This document shows positions 1-11,694 of a stretch of DNA of 64,000 nt, in pieces. Each line of letters starts with the position of its first letter. Within the stretch, counting starts at the first letter, position 1. This DNA comes from Amylostereum areolatum (taxonomy: Eukaryota; Basidiomycota; Agaricomycetes; Russulales; Stereaceae), in the NCBI GenBank assembly GCA_012932865.1, contig SAXG01000002.1, positions 744,001 through 808,000 on the forward strand, written 5' to 3'. The notes beneath the pieces are model-generated. The model was given only the letters and a program-made list of their open reading frames with translations, made no database searches and had not been told where the DNA came from. The position numbers and the translations under genes are program-made.

Positions 1-216
1 GGAAGACATGGACAAGATCAAGATTGCGAAACGTCAGTGCAAGATTACGAGCTCAGCATCATGTGACGTTGCGTTGTTGACTTTTTGCAGCTGCGTGCCC
101 TGGGGCCTGTTGAGATTGTTGAGAAGTTTGAGTACACTTGCTCACGACGTTGCCCTGACCGTAGCGGTCGCAATGCAGACGAAAAAAGCGGCCATCTCAT
201 TCGCTCGCCCGTGTAA
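1..216 (+). CDS. 3' end of an unidentified protein gene (truncated by window edge)
   Basis: The first bases read in frame as EDMDKIKIAKRQ. A probable intron follows (5' site near 36, 3' site in the tttttgcag stretch near 91), then LRALGPVEIVEKFEY and a basic, Cys-containing tail ending LIRSPV at a TAA (214-216). I do not recognise the family. The frame stays open across the splice and the intron ends in a pyrimidine-rich acceptor, which supports a real terminal exon. The gene begins outside the window. It is convergent with the PAS gene that ends at 555 on the other strand. Confidence 0.5.
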
Positions 217-554
217 ACATACCTGATCTCCAAGCTTGAACAGAAGGCCTCGCCTTGTGACCGTTGAACGAACCAGCCATCACTTAACCCCCACGGCTGC
301 ACTGCACACAGGCGCCAGGAAAGCCTTTTTGAAGTTTCAGGAACAGTATCTGTGCACTGCGCGATGAAAATCTGACGATTTACACCAGCCTCCTTGGCGA
401 GAAACAGATACTCTCTCTTTTCGTTTACTGGGGTGGAGGTTGTGTAGAACTAAACATCTATAGATACAATCAAGATACAGCAATCAGATCAAAATGCGTA
501 GAGTACATGAAACCATAGGCGACGTCTACGAAGAGTCGTTAAGCGCCGACTCAA
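217..554. other. Intergenic region between convergent genes
   Basis: This 338-bp stretch separates two convergent 3' ends. I see no coherent coding frame, repeat or RNA gene. It probably holds the two 3' UTRs and polyadenylation signals; AT-rich patches lie near 450-490. Confidence 0.5.
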
Positions 555-1983
555 CTACGACGTCGCTGTGTGTCGGATAATGACCATCAAGCCATCCGAA
601 TGAGCAGAGAAGATTGCGTCAACGTTCATCTCGTCGCTGACCGGCGATATGCGAGCGCGGTGTCGGGACGTCTGCGGGACAGGCGCTGCGCTGTGCGAGT
701 GGGAATGCATTCGTGCCATCTGCGGACCAGGTCTGGACATGTGACGCTGGCGAGGCGGTGGAGAGTCGGGCTGCCGCTCGCTAGGTATACGGGTGAGCAA
801 CGTCCGTCATGGCGACGGTATACTAACTAACCTTGAATCTCGACCTGGGCAGAACAGCGTGAATTTGCCATATCCGAAGCCGCCGTCGCTCGGCTGCCCA
901 CGCTCGTTCACCCCCCATCCTTTCACGGCATCGATCCAGCTCCTGACCAGATTCTCGTCCCTTGCCGCGACGAAATCGAAGAAAGGACGGCCCATGACAG
1001 ACGTAGTCGAAACAAATTTATCGTTAGAACAATATATGATGGTACAGTTCAGGGAGAACCGATCCAGGAAAAGCGCTGTGCGAACCGATTGTTTCGGAAG
1101 GGGGTCGAAGCGAATAGGTTCCGACTCTGAATCGCTGCTCAGAGGCAGAGATCTGTCAGCAAAAGGACTTGAAGCCGAATCAGTGCTTGTCGGCGAAGGG
1201 GTGTTATCGGGAGATGGCGTGGTTCCCGAGGTGGATTGCGGTGGGACGATGGGACTGGGAGGCATCGGAGAGGGGTCTCCCCATCGCTTCAGGTGGCTCA
1301 GCGTGCGTTCCGTGAAACGCTAACGGAGGATTGCACCTACTCTAAATTCAAAGTTAGACGCGGATGGGGTGATGACAGTGACTTCTTGAGCCGTCGAGGC
1401 ATTGTGCATAGCCTTCGGACCCATATAGGCGAAGGAGACGCTCCCGACCAAGACATTATAAGCAACCGTCCTGGACTTTTACGAGGAAGTCAAAGTCAGT
1501 GCGACAACGAAGAACTGAAGTGTTTGAGCTCGTACTATAGCACAGAGAATATAGCCTCTGTAAGGGTCCTTGTGTCTCATTCGAAGGTACACAAGTACGG
1601 CGGCTTTGTCCTGTCGAATTGTGTCACTGACGGCCACGATGAGTTAAATGGTAGGGGTACGGAGGCAGTGAAAGTGACAGACTAATGAATCTTCCTGACG
1701 GAGGAAAACTCGTCGGGGTGGACAAGATCAAGGGATGGGGTGCCAACCAGTTCTTTAGGCTCAAAACCTAATTCAATACGTCAGTCGCCCGTGTACTTCA
1801 AATTAAGGTGATACAATCGACATACCAAGGAGGTCGGTCACGGATTCCGACAGGAAAACCCAACGAGCCTGAAACCCGAAGCGGTATTGTCGAACCGAGA
1901 TTACCATTGCAGGACGCGCGGAGGTCTCGTACATTTTCCGAAAAGTCCACAATCCCGACTACGGGGTACGGTGAGTTAATCAT
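555..1983 (-). CDS. PAS-domain protein, tandem paralogue A
   Basis: Spliced on the minus strand from several short exons. The N-terminal part contains VGIVDFSE, then a PAS core with GLEPKELVGTPSLDLVHPDEF and RQDKAAVLVYLRMRHKDPY. A Ser/Pro-rich linker follows, then a second PAS-like segment with YCSNDKF and MGRPFFDFV, and a C-terminal VDAIFSAHSDG stretch that ends RHTATS at 555. I see no GATA zinc finger, bHLH or kinase domain, so this is a PAS-only protein, distantly like the PAS region of white-collar-type sensors. PAS folds bind small ligands or flavin, or mediate dimerisation; the ligand here is unknown. The ATG at 1983 starts MINSPYP, but a 5' exon beyond a possible ttcag acceptor near 2012 cannot be excluded. 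A TATATAG box lies near 2182 on this strand. Confidence 0.8.
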
Positions 1984-2582
1984 CAACGTAAGGAGCAAAG
2001 AGGCAGACACGAACTGAAGGAGACAGATGGGGGGGAGGAATCGGACCTGCGAGACATTGTGATAACAATGGGAGGAGGAAGGGGGAGGAAAGGTCAGAGC
2101 AAGGGAGAGCGGGAAGATGGAAGCCTTATTAGAACGGTCGGGCGGCGCGATGGGGAAGTTTACCGGCGAGGAGGCTCACTCTATATAGGTCGTGTTCATC
2201 AGTGGTGCTTCGGAAACTTGACACTTACTGAGGTTTGCCTAGTTCGTGTATCTTCGGTGCCGCTCAGAGTAATCCTGATGTCTGTTTGGCAGTCAATGTA
2301 CATTGTACTGTTACCTCACTCGCCAAGAACTCATGTCAAGTTGCGAGTCCCGGGCCAGTCTCCACAGGCACAATGACTGAAAGTTTGTGATCTGAATATT
2401 TGGCTGTATTTGTGCAAGCCCCGTTCGCTGATTACGCTTCAGTACAATCGGTTCGTGACGAAACGAACCACACACATCCGCCCTCAAGATAAATGCAATA
2501 CAATACAAGGTCTACGAAACTCATCAATACAGCGAGATTGTGGGAAAAGAAAACTGACGGACTCAGTGGAGCACACGGCCAA

Positions 2583-4211
2583 TCACGACACTGCTGTATG
2601 TCTGATAATGACTATCACACCATCGGAATGGGCAGAGAAAATGGCGTCTACTTTCATCTCGTCGCTGGCGCGGGATGCACGGATACGATGTCGTGGCGGC
2701 TGTCGAGTAGGTGCGGCGCTATGAGACTGAGGACGCGTTCGAGCAGTTTGCGGGCCTCTTCTGGCCGCGTGACGTTGGCGAGACGGTGCAGGTTCAGGCT
2801 GAGGCTCGCTGGTGGTATGGATGAGCAAGATACATTCACACATTAGGCGTACGGTGTATACTTACCTTGAATCTCGGCCTCGACAGTACAGCGTGAATTT
2901 GCCATATCCGAAGCCACCGTCGCTCGGCTGCCCACGCTCGTTCACTCCCCATCCTTTCACGGCATCAATCCAGCTCCGGACCAGTTTTTCGTCCTTTGCG
3001 GCGACGAAATCGAAGAAAGGTCGGCCCATGACAGACGTGGTCGGAACAAATTTGTCGTTGGAGCAGTATATGATGGTACAGTCCCTGGAGAATCGATCCA
3101 GGAAGAGCGCTGTGCGAATCGACTGTTCCGGAAGTGGAAGGGGTTTGGGGGGAGGCACTGTCTCTGAAGACGAAGGACTATCAGAGGGGGAGCCTGATTC
3201 AGGGTCACTGCTTGACGAGGCTTCTGGCAATGGCGTATCGCCGGAAGGGGGAGCACTTCCAGAGGACCCTTGCGATGAGACGGTGGAAGTGGGGGACATC
3301 GGAGAAGGATCGCCCCATCGCTTAGGAGTTGGAGATACGTAGTTGAGCATGCGTTCCTTGGCCGACTGACGAGAGATCGAACTTACTCTGAATTCAAAGT
3401 GCGATGCGGATGGGGTGACCACGGTGACTTCCTGAGCCGTCGAAGCCTCGTGCATAGCCCTCGGACCCCTGAACGCGAAAGAGATGCTACCGACTATGAC
3501 GTTGTAGGCAACCGTCCCACTCTTATGAGAATGTTAGCGTAGCAATGAAAAACAAAAATATCGAGAGTCATACTATGGAGCAAAGGACATAGCCTTTATA
3601 AGGATCTTTGTGCTTCATCCGAAAGTACAGGAGCACAGCGGCTTTATCTTCGTTGATCATGTCGCTAGGGTCGTGGTAAGTTAGAGGACGGACGACATGA
3701 AGGTAGTGACAGACTAGTGGATCTTCGTAACGCGCTCGAACTCGTCCGGATGAACAAGGTCAAGAGCGCGGGTGCCAATGAGTTCGTTAGGCTCGAAACC
3801 TGACTTGAAATATCAGTCGCCTATGTGCTGCAAGTGGACAATGGTTGGCCTACCTAGAACGTCGGTGACAGATTCTGACAAGAAAAGCCAACGAGCCTAA
3901 ACCCCGAACGAGATTGGTTAAGTACGCGAGGACGAGCAGGGGTATCATACTCCTTCCGAAAAATCCACAATGCCGACTATGGAGGTGGATGGCAAGTCAG
4001 TCCTGGACGTGTGGGGGGTAGGGAAGCGGACACGAACTGAAGGAGACGCGTGAAGAAGAGGATTTGGCTCTGCGAGACATCCTGGTGGGAAAATGGGAGG
4101 TTGGGTGAAAGCGAGGGCGACCGAGAAGACCGCCGCCTTATTAGAAAGGCTGTCACCTTGGATGAAGGTCGGGAGGCTCCCTAAGTCGTATCGCCTTCCT
4201 AATCCATACAT
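2583..4211 (-). CDS. PAS-domain protein, tandem paralogue B
   Basis: Same exon order and splice positions as the neighbouring paralogue A. It reads VGIVDFSEG, ARWLFLSESVTDVL, GFEPNELIGTRALDLVHPDE, then an exon with INEDKAAVLLYFRMKHKDPY, an exon with HFEFR before a Ser/Pro-rich linker longer than in A, the YCSNDKF/MGRPFFDFV segment, and the VDAIFSAHSDG tail ending at 2583. Protein identity to A is high in both PAS segments and low in the linker, which points to a tandem duplication followed by linker divergence. The N-terminus is uncertain: the only in-frame ATG upstream is at 4211 and would add about 75 unconserved residues, so a small 5' exon is possible. No DNA-binding domain is seen. Confidence 0.78.
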
Positions 4212-4896
4212 CTGTGGCTATTGAAGATATGGAGCCCGCCGTTGACCGCCAATTGGCGTGCGTCGACGTGGGGTATTAGAGAACCAATTTCGCTGTTCCA
4301 CCATCGTTGTGGAGTCGCCGCCATGGCAAAGCGCTGGCAGAACTTGGAGAGAGTAAAGTCAAACAATGGCTGCGGGACCCGGGTTCGAACCTTGCGAAGT
4401 GGTCGAACCGGCCGACTCGAACCTGGGCGGTTCAAACTCCGCGTCCTACATATCAGACTCCTCCTGATCAAATTTCCTTCCCTTGCATATAGACCCTCGC
4501 TCGGACGCCCTTGTCGGCTGCTCTGCCGAGATCCAACGCCCAAGAACGGGACCCAAGCGAATCTGGCCTGCTTCGAACCCTGCCCGTGAAGCTTGAGTCA
4601 CCTCGTGGCCGAACCTATTTGGATCCGGCGAGATCCAGAAGGAGGCGAATCTGAAGCGTGCCGGAAGGCTATTCCAACAGGTTCCACAGGTCCCTGCATT
4701 TGACTCTAGTGTACGCGGCCTACGCCAGCCTACGCCCTCTCATTTGGGGTCGGGCGCACGCACCTCCGAGTCATCGCTGATCCTTCCAAACAACACCTGA
4801 GCAGTGAGGATACACCTGTGACCCCCGTGCTCGCTCGACAGTCGCAACTTTCAGGCAGACGCTTTCCAGGACGAACACTCACCTTCTCAACGCGCC
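4212..4896. other. Divergent intergenic region, shared upstream of PAS-B and TRM61
   Basis: A 685-bp divergent promoter region. Around 4380-4440 there are several spaced GAACC/TCGAAC motifs, including GGTTCGAACC, which resembles a tRNA B-box, but no tRNA cloverleaf can be folded around it. Near 4716-4740 there is a short run of CTACGC direct repeats. I find no supported gene here. Confidence 0.4.
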
Positions 4897-6768
4897 ATGT
4901 GGTCCTCCGCGAAGCTAATCGCTGCCGGGGATGTTGTCATAGCCTGGCTGGTACGTACCACCCTCTTTTTTCTCTTCCCAAGCCTATGGGCCAAACATTC
5001 CATTTTTGATCTGGACGGATGACAGACCAGAGACATGATCCAGCCTTTTGTCGTTACGCCCGGCAAAGAATTCAATAGCAGATACGGGAACTACCGTCAC
5101 GCGGACTTGGTAGGGCTCCCGTACGGCTCCAAGGTGGCCTCTCGCCACGGCAAAGGCTTCATACACGTCCTTCGTCCGACCCCAGAGCTGTGGACGCTGG
5201 CCTTGCCTCATCGAACTCAGATCCTGTACCTGGCCGACATCTCCTTCATCACATCCTGGCTTGACATCCGCCCAGGTAGCGTCGTTATCGAAGCAGGTAG
5301 GTCCAGCGGATCATCGTCCTCTATGAATGCTACCGTTCTCGCGCATCCTGTCTTCCACACCCCTGTGGCATATCACGGACGCCTCGTTGCTGGGAGAATG
5401 ACAGTCAGCTGCTCGATCCCCAGATCCATCCTGCACAATGCCAATCTCCACGATACCCACCCTTGTCCCAATTATGCCGTCCCCCTACTCAATCAGCTTT
5501 TCACATGGGCCAGCCTGACCTTTTTTTAGGTACGGGATCAGGGTCGTTCACACATTCCATCGCAAGGACCGTCGGGCGCACGGGGAAAGTGTTCTCCTAT
5601 GAATTCCACGAAGCGAGAGCCGCCAAAGCCAGGTGAGTCCCATGCCATGAACGTTGTACTCTCTCGCCTGAGCGGGGAACCGGTCCAGGGATGAATTCAC
5701 TCGTCACGGCATGTCCGACATCGTGACGCTTACACATCGGAACGTTTGCAAAGACGGATTCACGGTCGTGGATACCGTGGATTCAGGTATGACTGGGCGG
5801 TGATTTCATGGACACGATGCTGAATTGATCCTAGTCTTTTTGGACTTACCTGCGCCATGGGAGGCGGTTGAGCATGCAAAGGCCGCATTACGAGTGAGTC
5901 TATCAGTTGGGTGCACCGTATCTGATCTCGTCATATCATCATCAGAAAGACCGCGCCACTCGAATATGCTGTTTTAGCCCGTGCATAGAACAAGTCCTGC
6001 GTACGGTTACTTCTTTGAACGACGCTGGATTCTCAGGTATGTACGGTGATATATCGTATCATCCCAGGGTCCCTTCTCTCACCTCCCTTCTACGTTGTTC
6101 ATTCAGATATTACTATGTACGAAACACTTCTCAGGCCACACGAGGTCAATCAGGTCCCTGCGCTCCCCTCTATCGGTACCATCGCAGAAAAATTGAAACA
6201 TGCGGAACGCAAACGCGAAGACAAACGCCAGCGCCAAATTGCCACTGCACGGGCGCGCACCACCGAGAAGCGTAAGAGGGAGGACTGGCGAGGATGAAGC
6301 CAACGGAGCTGTCGACGGCGACGAGCTAGAACCCAAAAAAGCAAAACTGGGCGATTCAGACGCCACGAATAGTGACAACCCCATGGATATTGACATTTAT
6401 GACGGTGATCAATCCACCCAACCCCCACAAAAATTGTCGCCAACGTCTGCAGGTGCAACAACTGTGTCTACTCATGCGCCAGAAGTGGCAGCCGTGTCTG
6501 GCTCTAGCTCCGCACCGGAACCACACTTCCCAGTTACGATCCCTGTAACGCCACACGCATCTACCCAAGTTGTCTCCAAAATCATTCCAGAAGTTCGAGG
6601 ACACACGTCCTATCTCACCTTCGCTATACTACTCCCTGTAGTTGAGGACGAGAAAGCGAAAACAGAAGACGTCGCACCCTCGATGGCGAAAGCAGCGGAA
6701 AAGGTCAGCATGATACGAGTACGGACGATTCCGTTTACTAACTGCACGTTCGTTAGGAGAATACATAG
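4897..6768 (+). CDS. TRM61: tRNA (adenine-58-N1) methyltransferase catalytic subunit Trm61/Gcd14
   Basis: Catalytic subunit of the nuclear Trm6-Trm61 complex that makes m1A58 in tRNAs, including initiator tRNA. It starts [17 protein letters not shown] and continues with [17 protein letters not shown] and [12 protein letters not shown], typical of the N-terminal beta domain. The SAM-binding motif [18 protein letters not shown], is split by an intron between VIEAG and [20 protein letters not shown] and [13 protein letters not shown] follow. The C-terminus [17 protein letters not shown] is a family signature. An apparent one-base surplus at 6285-6286 (GACTGGC, read as GA[C/T]GGC) breaks the frame between the Lys/Arg-rich stretch and [10 protein letters not shown]; without it the protein is continuous. 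The last intron has a ttactaac branch point and leaves a short ENT tail with stop at 6766-6768. Confidence 0.93.
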
Positions 6769-6848
6769 GAATAAATGAGATTATACGAAGTGAGCGGTAT
6801 TGTAATGTATGTAGTGGGTTCGTAGATGCGAAATCCTACTCCCCATCG

Positions 6849-9800
6849 TCAACCTTCAATTGCCTCGCGATATGCCTTTTCCATCTTAGCCTCCTCCAAC
6901 GCCGCCGCCGCACTCTTCCCCTTCCGCGTGCGCAGGACACGATCGGATGAGGCGATGACGGTGGTTTGCACTCTCGTGCGTTTCGCCGCGGAAGGCCTCG
7001 CGACTGACAAACGAGCGTCTTCGTTCGTCGAAGAGACGGAGCTATCACGGCGCGTTCTCTTCCTCGCTATGACAGGCGTTCCAGTCTTCGTCGCAGAAGC
7101 CTGATTGGGCTTTGCGCTAGACTTGGCCGGAGGCGTTAGAGTCATGCCACCATTCTTCTTCACGCTGTTGACAGGCCGTGGAACTGGCCGTCGAGCCTTC
7201 TTCCCAGCCTCAGCTGTGGGCTGCACATATCCGTCGGAATCATTACCGTCGATGGCCTTGACCGACGGGGATATCGGCTGGCTCAACGGCTCGAATTCCG
7301 CTGCCCATTCCGCCATGGTCTTTGGAGTTCCATTTGTTGTTGGTCCATGCACAGGAACTTGCGCCATGTCTTGATCTTCGTCCTCGTCCTCTGACATGTA
7401 CAATGGCTGATCATTCGGCGTTGTTGGTCCCGTTTCATCTAAGGCCGACGTGGCGGCGCTACTCCTTAGTCCTTCCGGTGCTGGTGAATTGGGGAGTGAT
7501 CCGAAAACTGGGTGCTGTGTCTTGGGTAGGACATACGGCTGTACGACGTCGTCGGCGCCTGTCACGAAGCCTCCGGAATGCGTTGTCTAGAGGTGGGGAA
7601 ATTTGAGGCCATATGACACGCACAAGGCGATTGCCACCCGTACCTCGTCGTGCCCTTCGATAGTAACGACGATGTTTGAAGTCGACGATCCCCCGGGCCC
7701 ATCTGGCGCATACTGTTCTTGCAGCCGCTTCCGCAATCGTAGGCCCTGAACAAGACGGGTCCACCGTCTGATAACGGCTTGTTGTCTTTTCTCGTGCTCT
7801 TTTTGAGCGGCGCTGTGTTCCGCCTCCCAATAAGCCTGCGCCAACATGCTGTAATCAGGTTGCCCGAAGGGGAAGGAGATGAAACCAGCACTGTTACCTC
7901 GAGGATTGCTTCTTCATTCTCGGCAGCAACGACGATTCCAGATAACACTGGAAACGCACGTCCTTTCTTGAATTCAAAACTGGTCTATAGAGGCAGTGTA
8001 AGATCGTGAACAAATTGGCGATAGGTGGGATCGTGCTCACGACTGCCTCCGCATGGTTAAAACCCAGTTGGCGAGCAATCTTGGCTGTTCCTTTATCTGT
8101 GAAGGGAGAGATTTTAAGGTATATTCGAGGAACAACCAGGACGGGTGCTTACAAGGTATGTGTGCAGCCCCTGCTGGGAGCATCGATGGAACGTAGAGAT
8201 CGATGTTCCCAAAGTTATTCCTGGGGATAATGCCCTGAGAATCGCACAAGTTAGTTTAGCGCATGTGTGTCAAGGTGTCAAAAAAGCGTGAGCTTACGTC
8301 GACGATAGGAGCGGGACGGTATAATTCGGTTTGTCGCTCTGCGTACGCGGCCTGCATCACATCCTGGACCTTGTCCTCCAGCGCCAGCCTCACGTAGCAT
8401 CTCGAGTTCGCGCTTGCGTCCCAACAGTACTTGCGCGCTGTTTGGTGAATTTCAGCGGTTGCTCGCCGGCCTTGATCATACGACCACGGCGCATCCAGTT
8501 CTCGGCGGTTTTGAGGTCGAGGACCGAGGACCGCGAGTAAACAGGCTCGCCACGAAATTTACCTAGTTCCGGGGTATCAGGGGCAATTACTTGATCCTTA
8601 CGGATGTGCCGTTCCAGCACGTATCTAATTCAAAAGGATGAGTGAAAGGTTGGGACCCGCCCAGGTAATCACGCACAACGCATGATCCTTGAAACCCGAC
8701 ATTGTCGTAGGCATGCCTTCGTTAATTTGATTTGCAGCGAGTTCGGCGTCTTCGACATCATCTCGGTGCTATTTTGAATTCAGAGACTCGCTCGTCATCA
8801 TCGAAACCCAAGCGACTCACCAGTCGATATGGGCGTGTTACAATGCCCATAACAGCCTCCCACCACTGGCGTTGCCCTTTCCCTCCGGCCTGAACCTTTG
8901 TGACCTTTGCGCCATACTCCCTAGCGTATCGTGGGGTCAAGTCGCGTGCATAGCCGTCTTCTTCGAAGGCGATTACATATGTCATACGGTTATCCACCCG
9001 CATTTTTGCGTTGGTGGCTATGGATGGGTCGAATGCCTTACGTTTGTTAACGATGCCACGAATCGGGTCGATGGGGAGCCAGCGACCGTCCGCCCGTGAA
9101 AAGACTTCGGTCCAGAAGACAGGAGGAGTGCTTCGGGGGCTTGGGGTTCCTGTATGCGGGTCAGTCGGTATCATATGTATGGGACGAACGACGTACTGAG
9201 CGGCTTGATAAACCCCACGACATTGCCTTTGGGTCTTTGTTTTCTTAGCTTGACGGATGGATTAGCCTTAGCCTTCCCGTTCGATGCGGACGCACGCCCC
9301 CCATCTGCCTTCACTCCCCGACCGGGATGACCTTCAAAACGTACATTCGCCACCTCTTCCATGTCGTCGTCTTCGTCGTCGGATGTAGTTTGTCACATCC
9401 CGATCGACTTCGAGAGGCGTTCCTTTTGATCTGGGCTTAGGTTTGTTTTTCGGCTTGCCCACTTTCGTTTGCCAGGGGACGCTTTGCAAACTGACGACCA
9501 GTCTTGCAGGGAGGCCTAGGGCACGACAAAGCGCTGTAAAAAGTTGAGCGCTGACATCTCTGCTTCCAAATCTCTGTAGCGCATGCTTCATGAGGCTCTT
9601 CGCGGAGCGTACCACCTCAAACATCTCCTCGGCTTCAAAGTCCTCAAGTTCCGGTGGTAGCGGTAGGCGCGCTTTACCCTTTCCCTTTCCCTTAGGATCA
9701 GGCGTGCTGGGTCCCGATTCAACATGTTCAAGAAATCCCTTTGCGCGAAGCTTGTCTTGCACTTCGTCGAAGGTGCGACTGCGTAGGTGGCCAGTCGTAG

Positions 9801-10389
9801 TGATTTCGAAGAAGTCTTCCGCCCACCATTCGACCAAACGTTCCAGTGCAATTTGGAACATGGTACCGCGGTGGTTTGGATCTGGGATGCGCGACTTGTG
9901 GACAAGGGCGAACTGGTTTTGTATATCAAGAGGAGTAAGGGATAGGAGACGAGCCTGCAGCCAGGAGAAACCGATGAGCATGGCAGAAACGATAGGTACA
10001 CGGAACGTACATGTAGTAGCTCGTCGGAAGCCCATTGATTACGGATTTGCGCATTAGTTAGCAAAGCAACGGTGTGCAGTCTTATGGCAATCAATACGAA
10101 GCATGCGCTCCGCGTGCGATATGCCTCCAGCTTTCTGCCTGGATGGAGCTTACATGAGCTCACGCGACGCGTCAAACAACGCATACACGCACGTTTCTTT
10201 GACCTTCTCGCTCGGTTTGCGCGCTTTCAAGGTGATCTCGATGTTCGGCCTTGTCGAAGGGCCCTCATCCAGGTCTATGGAGAGGTCTTGCGGGAGCACG
10301 GTTGAGGTTTCAGGGACAACTTCCTCCCACTCGATCTCCTCTTCATCGGAGTCGAGGAAATATGCAGCTTCCTCTGGCGGACTGGACAT
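6849..10389 (-). CDS. RAD4: DNA damage recognition protein Rad4/XPC
   Basis: Nucleotide excision repair lesion sensor, acting in the nucleus with Rad23. It begins MSSPPEEAAYFLDSDEEE (acidic N-terminus). An exon with LHTVALLTNAQIRNQWASDE follows, then the transglutaminase-like domain (LLSLTPLDIQNQFALVHKSR to FTALCRALGLPARLVVSLQS). The TGD second half and BHD1 come next (VFWTEVFSRADGRWLPIDPI, WWEAVMGIVTRPYR), then BHD2/BHD3 (GKFRGEPVYSRSSVLDLKTA, NNFGNIDLYVPSMLPAGA, GIVVAAENEEAI). A low-complexity C-terminus carries basic patches (RKRTRRD) and ends at 6849. Three apparent +1 shifts at 9387-9388, 8422-8423 and 8382-8383 are all two-base wobble surpluses (C/T, T/G, C/G) that leave the domain sequence intact when either base is dropped. 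Roughly ten short introns. Confidence 0.93.
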
Positions 10390-10566
10390 GGTCGTACTTG
10401 AAACGACGTTTCAGACAAAGAGAAGGAATGCAGTAAGAAAGAATTCAACGCCACGGTGGTCAATGACTGAGAGGGACTGAGACTCGAGAGCAGTCGTCGC
10501 GGTGCCGGCGCGTCTAGCGCCGTCAGTGACTAAGCACGCGTCATGGCAGCTCGTGACCGTCTCCAG

Positions 10567-10602
10567 CACACCCGTCGCCCGAACAAAATGCATTTCTCGG
10601 TC
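10567..10602 (+). promoter_or_regulatory. Conserved upstream element of U6 gene copy 1
   Basis: This 36-nt block starts cacacccgtcg and contains acaaaatgcat and ctcggtc. It matches the block upstream of U6 copy 2 (56906-56941) at about 31 of 36 positions, at exactly the same distance from the RNA start (first base at -66). The 30 bp between block and gene are not conserved and hold no TATA box. I infer a Pol III upstream sequence element. It could instead be residual homology of a duplicated U6 unit, but then the spacer should be similar too. Confidence 0.6.
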
Positions 10603-10632
10603 GAATGGTCTCCAACGTCCCCAAAGCTGTTC

Positions 10633-10656
10633 GCTCCCTTCGGGGTAGCATACGAA

Positions 10657-10687
<31 letters not shown>

Positions 10688-10753
10688 GGCCCCTACACAA
10701 GGATGACACGCTTCTCCAGAGTGGTAGACCTACGGGTCTCAATATGTATTTTT
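10633..10753 (+). ncRNA. U6: U6 spliceosomal snRNA, copy 1
   Basis: The sequence contains the U6 core: a 5' stem-loop (gctccc-ttcg-gggtagc), the AAAATTGGAACGATACAGAGA region with the ACAGAGA box at 10671-10677, the AGC triad at 10683-10685 and the internal stem-loop from ATGGCCCC to GGATGACAC. It ends in a T-run at 10749-10753 suited to Pol III termination. U6 pairs with U4 and then with the 5' splice site and U2, and coordinates the catalytic metals. No intron interrupts the core. The loop reads CTACACAAGG, where copy 2 and the fungal consensus have CTGCACAAGG (A instead of G at 10695), so this copy may be the less canonical one. The 3' domain after GACAC is shared with copy 2 and differs from the yeast and human ones. 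Confidence 0.95.
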
Positions 10754-11694
10754 CCCTTTTTCACTTGATCCCGAGCCCGAGAATTTAGAACTTTCCAGTT
10801 TCAAGTTTCAACTCAGAAAGTCAGACTTAGAATCCCCCGGGACACCTAGCCTCCAGGCAAGCCTTAGGAGACCATATGTAAACTTTTCAACACAGTCCGT
10901 GAAGACATCGCAACGCCGCGACGGACCCCACCACGTTTCCGTTTTCTTACAAACGATACTTACCCTTACACCGGACAGTCAAATGGACTCAGCAGCTCGC
11001 GATGGCATAAATGAAGCAAGTAGTGTCGATGTTCAATTCGATAGATAGATGTGAGCAAGACAAAAACGTAGATGTTAGCCCCATATACTACCCCAATACC
11101 CGGCACGGTCCTTGCCTCGGGCGGAGTCCCCACAGGGGCTTTCCACGATATGAATATACAGGAGAACCACTCATCGCGGAATACATGCTGTTGCCGTCGA
11201 CGCGAGTCGCGCAAAGTGCACCCAGCGAGGAAAGGTGTAGTCCGTCGCGGGTGCGCCCTACCGCGTCCACAGGGTAGAAGGTGCACGAAGCCTCTATGGA
11301 CGGGAAAGGCTAGAGGCAGGTGAAAAGCGATGTTACGCTGACACGGTCGTGCAAGTAGGGATGTGGCGAATGAAATCGCGGAAAAAAGTCGTGTGAGCCC
11401 GAGAAGAGGCGAAGCTACCTTGGAGCTCCCTTTTCAAGCATTACGCCAGGAATCTATCAGTGTGTTGTTCCGAGTTGGCAATGATGAGGGAAGGCGCTGT
11501 GAATCATCGTGTTACTGTATTCGGAGACGCGGAGGGCCATATTGAGTGGTGGCGATGGTGGTGGTGGTGGTAGAAAAGATCGCGCACACAGTCACACTGC
11601 GCAGTGAGTCGAATAAAGTTCGCGTTGCTCGGGCCGGGTCAGAGCGCTCGTCAATGAGCGACCCACCAGTCACCGGTCTACTGGTACTGAGTAT

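Noticed and set aside
4375..4400. GGTTCGAACC word resembling the T-arm/B-box of a tRNA gene
   Set aside because: Neither strand gives a five-pair T-stem around it, and no acceptor or anticodon arm can be folded in the flanks.
10540..10790. Similar protein-coding frames at both U6 loci (shared HTRRP and LAWPLHKDDTLL peptides)
   Set aside because: The similarity comes from the U6 RNA and its upstream element; there is no sign of codon-level selection and the sequence is explained by the snRNA.
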